Assembly (NCBI GenBank): GCA_947036475.1 | Contig: CAMQRG010000137.1 | Location: 1 to 5,262 of the forward strand | Direction: 5' to 3' | Source: an uncultured Clostridia bacterium | GTDB taxonomy: Bacteria > Bacillota > Clostridia > Lachnospirales > Anaerotignaceae | Length of the DNA stretch: 5,262 bases | Shown: piece by piece, positions 1 through 5,262 of the stretch | Position numbering within the stretch: position 1 is the stretch's first letter | Layout: every line of letters starts with the position of its first letter | The notes under the pieces: generated by a model | Databases searched by the model: none | What the model was told of the DNA's origin: nothing | Seen by the model: only the letters and a program-made list of their open reading frames with translations | Made by a program: the position numbers and the translations under genes

Positions 1-210
1 CATTTTCTGCACACGTATGCCTGTGACGGAAATCCTCTGCCGACTTTTCAGGGTGAACCGGAACGCGCGGCAATCCCGAATGACATTGACGCATTTGCAA
101 AAGAAATTTGGGAAGGGCTGAACGAACAGAATAAGATTTCCCTTTATGTGAGATATACAGATTTGAAAACCGGTGCGGTGGAAAACAGAATGATAAACAA
201 ATACCAGTAA
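1..210 (+). CDS. purO: IMP cyclohydrolase, archaeal PurO-like type (3' end only)
   Basis: This is the C-terminal end of a protein that starts left of the window; 69 codons in frame 1 run to TAA at 208-210. The visible part begins HFLHTYACDGNPLPTFQGEP, continues with an NDIDAFAKEIWEGLN stretch (residues 27-41) and a SLYVRYTDLKTG segment (47-58), and ends in INKYQ. I recognise this as the tail of the PurO-like IMP cyclohydrolase family (Ntn-hydrolase-like fold, unrelated to the N-terminal domain of PurH) that occurs in archaea and in many Clostridia, where proteins are about 200-240 residues. The family closes the ring of FAICAR to give IMP, the last step of de novo purine synthesis, in the cytoplasm. 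The next gene makes FAICAR, which supports the call. The catalytic N-terminal part is outside the window, so the completeness and start of the gene cannot be judged. Confidence 0.88.
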   Translation, partial: HFLHTYACDGNPLPTFQGEPERAAIPNDIDAFAKEIWEGLNEQNKISLYVRYTDLKTGAVENRMINKYQ

Positions 211-294
211 GGATATATCAGAAATGATATGGAGAAAAGAACTGACAGGAGAACGGAAAGTCTGACAGCCTGATGACAAAGGGGGATTTTAAGA
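211..294 (+). other. 84-base intergenic spacer in the pur operon
   Basis: This is the largest gap in the window. It holds the ribosome binding site of the next gene and a 7-base direct repeat CTGACAG at 242-248 and 262-268. I see no stem followed by a T-run, so no intrinsic terminator. The two CTGACA boxes resemble a -35 element, but neither has a fitting -10 box about 17 bases downstream. Two tiny reading frames from ATG 224 (13 codons) and ATG 229 (14 codons) lack good ribosome binding sites. Read-through from purO into the formyltransferase gene is therefore the simplest reading. Confidence 0.6.
278..285 (+). promoter_or_regulatory. Ribosome binding site of the AICAR formyltransferase gene
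   Basis: AAAGGGGG lies 9 bases before the ATG at 295, good spacing for a Shine-Dalgarno site. It supports ATG 295 as the true start, which also matches the expected N-terminus of the domain. Confidence 0.75.
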
Positions 295-1479
295 ATGAAA
301 GAATTTGAACTGAAATACGGCTGCAACCCGAATCAGAAGCCGGCAAAAATTTATATGGAAAACGGTGCGGAACTGCCGATTGAGATTTTATGCGGCAGAC
401 CCGGCTATATCAATTTTCTGGACGCGTTCAACAGCTGGCAGCTGGTGAAGGAAATCAAAGACGCGCTGGGAATGCCTGCGGCTACGTCCTTTAAGCATGT
501 CAGCCCGACTTCTGCGGCAGTCGGCACGCCTATGAGTGACGCGTTGAAAAAAGCCTGCTTTGTGGACGACATCGAAGGGCTGGACGATTCTCCGCTGGCA
601 CTTGCCTATGCCCGCGCAAGAGGGACGGACAGAATGTCTTCTTTTGGGGACTGGATTGCTTTGAGCGATATCTGCGACGAAACAACGGCAAGGCTGATTA
701 AGCGGGAGGTTTCCGACGGCATCATTGCGCCGGGATATACAGATGCCGCGCTTGAAATTCTGAAAAGCAAACGGAACGGGAACTATAATATTGTAAAGAT
801 TGACCCGGACTATGTGCCGGAGGAACAGGAGAAAAAACAGGTTTACGGCGTAACATTCGAGCAGGGAAGGAACAATTTCAAGATTGACCGCGCACTGCTG
901 GAGCATGTTGTAACAAAAAATAAAGAACTGCCGGAGGACGCAAAGCGTGACCTGATTATCGCACTGATTACGCTGAAATATACGCAGTCCAATTCCGTAT
1001 GTTTTGCGAAAGACGGACAGGCTATCGGCGTTGGCGCAGGGCAGCAGTCCAGAATCCACTGCACGAGGCTGGCAGGCAACAAGGCGGATATCTGGCATTT
1101 GCGTCAGCATGAAAAGGTATTGAATCTGCCATTCCTGCCGCAGATTGGACGTCCCGACCGCGACAACACGATTGACGTTTATATTTCCGATGACTATGAG
1201 GACGTATTGGCGGAAGGCGTATGGCAGACGCTGTTTACAGAGAAGCCCGCACCGCTGACAAAGGAAGAAAAGAAAGATTACCTTGCCGGAATCAAAGGCG
1301 TTGCGCTGGGCAGTGATGCGTTTTTCCCCTTTGGCGACAATATTGAGCGCGCGGCGAAAAGCGGTGTTTCCTATATTGCAGAGCCGGGCGGTTCTATTCG
1401 GGACGACAATGTAATTGCAGCGTGCGACAGGTTTGGCATGGCAATGGCGTTTACAGGTATGCGCCTGTTCCATCACTGA
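295..1479 (+). CDS. purH: Stand-alone AICAR formyltransferase (C-terminal-domain-only PurH)
   Basis: This 394-residue cytoplasmic enzyme transfers a formyl group from 10-formyl-tetrahydrofolate to AICAR, giving FAICAR, the ninth step from PRPP in IMP synthesis. The protein begins directly at the transformylase domain: LKYGCNPNQ at 6-14, then YINFLDAFNSW (38-48), SFKHVSPTSAAVG (65-77) with the Lys67-His68 pair matching the catalytic Lys-His of ATIC, AYARARGTDRMSSFGD (104-119), REVSDGIIAPGY (137-148), TQSNSVCFAK (230-239), GAGQQSRIHCTRLAG (247-261), SDAFFPFGDNIERA (340-353) and the terminal RLFHH (390-394). The MGS-like IMP cyclohydrolase domain, about 200 residues in normal PurH, is absent, and the gap upstream has no room for it. 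The PurO-like gene just upstream supplies that activity. Several motifs are of the animal ATIC type rather than that of E. coli or B. subtilis PurH. The symbol purH is used for the transformylase function only. The gene ends 13 bases before purD and is probably co-transcribed with it. Confidence 0.95.
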   Translation: MKEFELKYGCNPNQKPAKIYMENGAELPIEILCGRPGYINFLDAFNSWQLVKEIKDALGMPAATSFKHVSPTSAAVGTPMSDALKKACFVDDIEGLDDSPLALAYARARGTDRMSSFGDWIALSDICDETTARLIKREVSDGIIAPGYTDAALEILKSKRNGNYNIVKIDPDYVPEEQEKKQVYGVTFEQGRNNFKIDRALLEHVVTKNKELPEDAKRDLIIALITLKYTQSNSVCFAKDGQAIGVGAGQQSRIHCTRLAGNKADIWHLRQHEKVLNLPFLPQIGRPDRDNTIDVYISDDYEDVLAEGVWQTLFTEKPAPLTKEEKKDYLAGIKGVALGSDAFFPFGDNIERAAKSGVSYIAEPGGSIRDDNVIAACDRFGMAMAFTGMRLFHH

Positions 1480-1481
1480 AA

Positions 1482-1488
1482 GGGGGAG
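1482..1488 (+). promoter_or_regulatory. Ribosome binding site of purD, deciding between tandem ATGs
   Basis: GGGGGAG (within AAAGGGGGAG, 1479-1488) precedes two adjacent ATG codons at 1490 and 1493. The G-run ends 6 bases before ATG 1493 but only 3 bases before ATG 1490, so 1493 is the better-spaced start. The 8-mer AAAGGGGG is the same as in the site before the formyltransferase gene. Confidence 0.7.
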
Positions 1489-1492
1489 AATG

Positions 1493-2755
1493 ATGAAAGT
1501 AATGGTTATTGGCGGCGGCGGCAGAGAGCATGCTATCGTCAAAAAGATAAAGGAGAATCCGGAGGTTACAGAGCTTTATGCTTTGCCGGGCAACGGCGGC
1601 ATTGCGGCTGACGCGGTATGCGTGGATATTGCGGCAAAAGATGTTGCGGGTGCTGTGGCATTTGCAAAGGAAAAAGGCATTGACTTTGCCGTAGTTGCAC
1701 CGGACGACCCGCTTGTGCTGGGCATGGTAGACGCTCTGGAGGAAATCGGTGTGCCCTGCTTTGGACCGGATAAAAAAGCGGCAATTATTGAGGGGAGCAA
1801 GGTTTTTTCAAAAGACCTTATGAAAAAATATAATATTCCTACGGCGGAATACGCTGTGTTTGACGATATGGAAAAAGCACTGGCTTATCTGGAAACCGCG
1901 CCTGTTCCGACTGTTGTAAAGGCGGACGGTCTTGCGCTGGGCAAGGGCGTTGTGATTGCGGAAACGAGAGAAGCGGCGAAAGATGCTGTCCGCTCCATGA
2001 TGCAGGATAAGATTTTTGGCGCGAGCGGCGACCATGTTGTGATTGAGGAATTTTTGACTGGCCCTGAGGTTTCTGTGCTGGCATTTACGGACGGGAAAAC
2101 CATAAAGCCTATGGTATCCTCTATGGACCATAAGCGCGCGCTGGACGGCGATAAAGGTCTGAATACCGGCGGCATGGGTACGATTGCACCGAATCCGTAT
2201 TATACAGAGGAAGTTGCAAAAGAGTGTATGGAAACAATTTTTCTGCCGACAATGGCGGCAATGAATCAAGAAGGGCGCACATTCAAAGGCTGCCTGTATT
2301 TTGGCCTGATGCTGACGCCGAACGGACCGAAGGTCATTGAATATAACTGCCGCTTTGGTGACCCTGAAACACAGGTTGTTCTGCCCTTGCTGGAAAGTGA
2401 CCTGCTGAACATTATGCGTCATGTTTCCGCTGGTACGCTGGAACAGGCAGAAGTAAAATTCGGCGCGGGTTCTGCATGTTGTGTCATTATGGCTTCGGAG
2501 GGCTACCCCAAAAGCTATGAAAAGGATTTTCCGATTCGCCTGCCGGAAAACAGCAGTCAGATTTTTGTTGCGGGAGCGAAAATAAAGGACGGGCAGCTGC
2601 TGACAGACGGCGGGCGCGTGCTGGGCGTGACAGAAACGGCGGACACGCTGGCGGCGGCGATTGAAAAGGCATATGCAACGGTAAAAACGGTACAGTTTGA
2701 CAATGCATATTACAGGAAAGACATCGGGCAAAAGGCACTTGCAGCGGAGGGATAA
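1493..2755 (+). CDS. purD: Phosphoribosylamine--glycine ligase (GAR synthetase)
   Basis: This is a complete 420-residue cytoplasmic ATP-grasp enzyme, usual length for PurD, that joins glycine to 5-phosphoribosylamine with ATP to give GAR, the second step of purine synthesis. The N-terminal nucleotide-fold motif MKVMVIGGGGREHAI starts at residue 1. PGNGG follows at 32-36, then a linker and the ATP-grasp region: KADGLALGKGV (143-153), VIEEFLTGPEVSVLAFTDG (183-201), MDHKRALDGDKGLNTGGMG (211-229) and the Mg/ATP-binding EYNCRFGDPETQ (283-294), then a C-terminal PurD domain with GYPK (337-340). The frame is open back to an ATG at 1415, inside the preceding gene, but that would add 26 non-homologous residues, so I chose 1493; 1490 is the only real alternative. 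One oddity: where most PurDs have a GPE-x-PL loop, this one reads APDDPL (69-74). It is 13 bases downstream of the formyltransferase gene and 2 bases upstream of purL, so it is an operon-internal gene. Confidence 0.97.
   Translation: MKVMVIGGGGREHAIVKKIKENPEVTELYALPGNGGIAADAVCVDIAAKDVAGAVAFAKEKGIDFAVVAPDDPLVLGMVDALEEIGVPCFGPDKKAAIIEGSKVFSKDLMKKYNIPTAEYAVFDDMEKALAYLETAPVPTVVKADGLALGKGVVIAETREAAKDAVRSMMQDKIFGASGDHVVIEEFLTGPEVSVLAFTDGKTIKPMVSSMDHKRALDGDKGLNTGGMGTIAPNPYYTEEVAKECMETIFLPTMAAMNQEGRTFKGCLYFGLMLTPNGPKVIEYNCRFGDPETQVVLPLLESDLLNIMRHVSAGTLEQAEVKFGAGSACCVIMASEGYPKSYEKDFPIRLPENSSQIFVAGAKIKDGQLLTDGGRVLGVTETADTLAAAIEKAYATVKTVQFDNAYYRKDIGQKALAAEG
2746..2751 (+). promoter_or_regulatory. Ribosome binding site of purL inside the end of purD
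   Basis: GGAGGG lies in the last codons of purD and ends 6 bases before the ATG at 2758. The purD stop codon (2753-2755) sits between the site and the start codon, an arrangement that favours coupled translation of purL by ribosomes finishing purD. Confidence 0.8.
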
Positions 2756-2757
2756 GC

Positions 2758-5262
2758 ATGGTTTACAGAATATATGTAGAGAAAAAAGCAGGGCTTGCTG
2801 CTGAGGCGGACTCCCTGCGCGCGGACATTGTGAATCTGCTGGGAATCAGCGGTCTGGAAGGGCTGCGCCTTCTGAATCGTTATGATGTGGAGCGGATTGA
2901 CAGGGATTTGTTTGAATACTGCAAAAAAACTGTATTTTCCGAACCGCAGCTGGACGATCTGCGGGAGGAGATTCCTACGGACGGCGCGAAGGTGTTTGCG
3001 GTGGAATATCTGCCGGGGCAGTTCGACCAGCGGGCAAATTCCGCAGCGGAGTGTATCCAGATTATTTCCAAACAGGAACGTCCGCTTGTGCGTACGGCGA
3101 AGGTTTACCTGCTTTATGGGAAATTGACGGAGCAGGAAGTAGAGGAAATTAGGAAATATGTTATCAATCCTGTTGAGGCAAGGGAGGCTTCTCTTGAAGC
3201 ATATGATACGCTGGACGTAAAATATGAAATCCCGACGGAGGTCGCTGTGCTGGACGGTTTCCGCAGTCTGGACGAAACGTCTTTGCAGGCGTTCATTGCG
3301 GAAAACGGGCTGGCGATGGATTTGGACGACATAAAGGTCTGTCAGAATTATTTCCTGAGCGAACAGCGTGACCCTACGATTACGGAAATCAAAATGATTG
3401 ATACTTACTGGTCCGACCATTGCCGCCATACGACATTTTTGACAACGATTGACAGCATTCGTTTTGAGGACGAGCTGCTGCAAAAGGCATATAATGAATA
3501 TCTTGCGGTGCGGAAAGAAATCGGGCGGACGAAGCCCATTAACCTGATGGATATGGGCACGATTGCGGCAAAACTGCTGAAACAGCAGGGCAAGCTGGAG
3601 AAGCTGGACGAATCCGAGGAAATCAATGCCTGTACGGTAAAAATTGACGTGGAAACGGAAAGCGGTACAGAAAAATGGCTGCTTCTGTTCAAAAACGAAA
3701 CACATAACCACCCGACGGAAATTGAACCGTTCGGCGGCGCGGCAACCTGCGTGGGCGGAGCAATCCGCGACCCTCTGAGCGGGCGTTCCTATGTATATGC
3801 CGCGATGCGTGTGACGGGTGCGGGCAATCCCCTTACGCCTGTTTCCGAAACACTGCGGGGCAAACTGCCGCAGAGGAAGATTGTGACTACGGCGGCGGCA
3901 GGGTACAGTTCTTATGGTAACCAGATTGGTCTGGCAACCGGACAGGTAGATGAGCTTTACCATGATGGTTACGTGGCAAAACGTATGGAAATTGGTGCGG
4001 TCATTGGTGCGGCTCCGGCGGAAAACGTGCGGCGCGAACGTCCCATTGACGGAGATATCGTGATTTTGCTGGGCGGCAGAACAGGGCGCGATGGCTGCGG
4101 CGGCGCGACTGGCTCCTCAAAATCGCATACGCTGGAATCTCTGGAAAGCTGCGGCGCAGAGGTGCAGAAGGGCAACGCGCCGGAGGAAAGAAAGCTGCAA
4201 AGATTGTTCCGCAACCCTGAAGCTTCCCGTTTGATTAAGCGGTGCAATGACTTTGGCGCGGGCGGTGTTTCCGTTGCCATCGGCGAACTGGCGGACGGTC
4301 TGGAAATTGATTTGAATGCTGTTCCGAAGAAATACGATGGGCTGGACGGTACGGAACTGGCAATCAGCGAATCTCAGGAGAGAATGGCAGTTGTTGTTGC
4401 GGCGGCTGACGTGGAACGCTTCAAAGCGCTGGCGTACGGCGAAAACCTTGAGGCAACGGTTGTTGCGAGGGTGACGAAACATCCGTACCTTGTGATGAAC
4501 TGGAACGGGAAAAAGATTGTAAATATTGCCCGCGAATTTTTGGATTCCAACGGTGCGGAGAAACACATCGATATTACGCCTGACGCACCTCAGGCATTTG
4601 CGAAGGAAATACCGGCAGATTTCAAAAAAGGCTATCTGGAACTGGCGGCAGACCTGAACGTCTGCTCCAAGCGCGGGCTTTCCGAGCGTTTTGACTCGAC
4701 CATCGGCGCGGGTACAGTGCTGATGCCGTTTGGCGGCAAAAACCAGCGCACACCCATTCAGGCGATGGTAAATAAGGTTTCTGCGGAGAAAAAGGATACT
4801 TCTACCTGTTCCCTGATGGCATGGGGATATAATCCGTTTATTGCGGAAAAGAGCCCGTACCACAGCGCATATCTGGCAGTTGTGGAATCTGTGGCAAAGC
4901 TGATTGCAACAGGCGCGAAGTTTGAGGAAGTTTATCTTTCCTTCCAGGAATATTTTGAGAAGCCCATGAAAGACGGCAGACGCTGGGGCAAGCCGCTGGC
5001 TGCGCTTTTGGGCGCGTTTATGGCGCAGAAAGGGCTGGAAATTGCGGCAATCGGCGGAAAGGATTCCATGAGCGGGACGTTTGAACAGATTGACGTGCCG
5101 CCGACATTGGTTTCCTTTGCGGTGACTACGGAAAATATCCATAATATTATTTCCCCGGAATTTAAGGCGGCAGGGCATAACGTTGTGCTTTTGAAGCCGG
5201 AATATGACGCAGACGGACTGCCGACGGCGGAAAGCCTGAAGGAGAATTTTGAGGTTGTAAAC
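2758..5262 (+). CDS. purL: Phosphoribosylformylglycinamidine synthase, large single-chain form (5' part)
   Basis: An 835-codon frame is open to the right edge. The enzyme (FGAM synthase) converts FGAR, glutamine and ATP to FGAM, the fourth step of purine synthesis, in the cytoplasm. Residues about 1-165 form the N-terminal PurS-like part. A linker with TYWSDHCRHTTF (216-227) follows. The first synthetase half carries FKNETHNHPTEIEPFGG (311-327) and CVGGAIRDPLSGR (331-343), then GGRTGRDGCGGATGSS (439-454), CNDFGAGGVSVAIGELADG (496-514) and ISESQERMAVVV (536-547). The second half shows RFDSTIGAGTVLMPFGG (644-660), SPYHSAYLAVVESVAKLIATG (699-719, shortened in meaning to the PYHSAY core at 700-705) and GGKDSMSGTF (766-775). 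The SDHCRH form and layout fit the roughly 1,200-residue one-chain PurL clade of Clostridia, not the three-part PurS-PurQ-PurL of Bacillus. The C-terminal glutaminase domain with its Cys-His-Glu triad should lie beyond 5262. No frameshift or stop is seen. The start is fixed by GGAGGG six bases upstream. Confidence 0.95.
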   Translation, partial: MVYRIYVEKKAGLAAEADSLRADIVNLLGISGLEGLRLLNRYDVERIDRDLFEYCKKTVFSEPQLDDLREEIPTDGAKVFAVEYLPGQFDQRANSAAECIQIISKQERPLVRTAKVYLLYGKLTEQEVEEIRKYVINPVEAREASLEAYDTLDVKYEIPTEVAVLDGFRSLDETSLQAFIAENGLAMDLDDIKVCQNYFLSEQRDPTITEIKMIDTYWSDHCRHTTFLTTIDSIRFEDELLQKAYNEYLAVRKEIGRTKPINLMDMGTIAAKLLKQQGKLEKLDESEEINACTVKIDVETESGTEKWLLLFKNETHNHPTEIEPFGGAATCVGGAIRDPLSGRSYVYAAMRVTGAGNPLTPVSETLRGKLPQRKIVTTAAAGYSSYGNQIGLATGQVDELYHDGYVAKRMEIGAVIGAAPAENVRRERPIDGDIVILLGGRTGRDGCGGATGSSKSHTLESLESCGAEVQKGNAPEERKLQRLFRNPEASRLIKRCNDFGAGGVSVAIGELADGLEIDLNAVPKKYDGLDGTELAISESQERMAVVVAAADVERFKALAYGENLEATVVARVTKHPYLVMNWNGKKIVNIAREFLDSNGAEKHIDITPDAPQAFAKEIPADFKKGYLELAADLNVCSKRGLSERFDSTIGAGTVLMPFGGKNQRTPIQAMVNKVSAEKKDTSTCSLMAWGYNPFIAEKSPYHSAYLAVVESVAKLIATGAKFEEVYLSFQEYFEKPMKDGRRWGKPLAALLGAFMAQKGLEIAAIGGKDSMSGTFEQIDVPPTLVSFAVTTENIHNIISPEFKAAGHNVVLLKPEYDADGLPTAESLKENFEVVN

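Noticed and set aside
224..273. Two tiny frames of 13 and 14 codons (ATG 224 and ATG 229) as a possible leader peptide
   Set aside because: No good Shine-Dalgarno site, no run of regulatory codons and no hairpin or attenuator following them.
242..294. Possible internal promoter from the CTGACA boxes
   Set aside because: No -10-like box at about 17 bases from either copy; the nearest AT-rich stretch (TTTTAA, 287-292) sits directly before the start codon.
1415..1492. Upstream extension of purD to the ATG at 1415
   Set aside because: The extra 26 residues overlap the end of the formyltransferase gene in another frame and do not resemble a PurD N-terminus; MKVMVIGGGGREHAI at 1493 is the family start and has a well-spaced ribosome binding site.
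388..1542. 384-codon open frame on the - strand opposite the formyltransferase gene
   Set aside because: It is in exact register with the sense codons and ends at the complement of the single sense TTA (388-390). The + strand protein is an unmistakable enzyme, and the reverse product shows no recognisable domain. It follows from codon bias.
1808..2731. 307-codon open frame on the - strand opposite purD
   Set aside because: In register with purD and ending at the complement of the single TCA at 1808-1810; a shadow of the sense gene.
2710..3963. 417-codon open frame on the - strand opposite purL
   Set aside because: It is in register with purL and stays open because purL lacks TTA, CTA and TCA there. 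The translation is rich in Arg, Cys, Phe and His with no domain I know.
4117..5178. 353-codon open frame on the - strand opposite purL
   Set aside because: Same cause: it ends at the complement of the only TCA in purL (4117-4119). The sense frame carries conserved PurL motifs across the same span.

Overview
The window is a fully coding, one-strand stretch of a de novo purine biosynthesis operon. From left to right on the + strand it holds the last 69 codons of an archaeal-type (PurO-like) IMP cyclohydrolase, a stand-alone AICAR formyltransferase (the C-terminal half of a usual PurH), a complete purD, and the first 835 codons of a large single-chain purL that runs off the right edge.

The organism is most likely a Clostridia-class Firmicute, possibly a gut member of the Lachnospiraceae or Oscillospirales type. 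The reasons are the PurO-like protein paired with a stand-alone formyltransferase, the PurL variant with a YWSDHCRHTTF signature (the roughly 1,200-residue one-chain clade found in Clostridia and some other Firmicutes), and strong G-rich Shine-Dalgarno sites. Base composition looks moderate (near 50% GC by eye), and the codons TTA, CTA and TCA are almost absent. The genus cannot be fixed from this sequence.

Layout: 1-210 is the end of purO. Positions 211-294 form an 84-base gap with a G-rich ribosome binding site and no convincing promoter, terminator or riboswitch. Positions 295-1479 are the AICAR formyltransferase. After 13 bases, purD occupies 1493-2755. After 2 bases, purL starts at 2758 and is still open at 5262.

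Pathway: PurD makes GAR from phosphoribosylamine and glycine. PurL converts FGAR to FGAM. The formyltransferase turns AICAR into FAICAR with 10-formyl-tetrahydrofolate, and the IMP cyclohydrolase closes the ring to give IMP. The two last steps, which most bacteria and animals carry out with one bifunctional PurH/ATIC protein, are here split over two adjacent genes of different evolutionary style. This is the most interesting point in the window. I see no mobile element, CRISPR, RNA gene or unknown system; the long reverse-strand ORFs are explained by codon bias.
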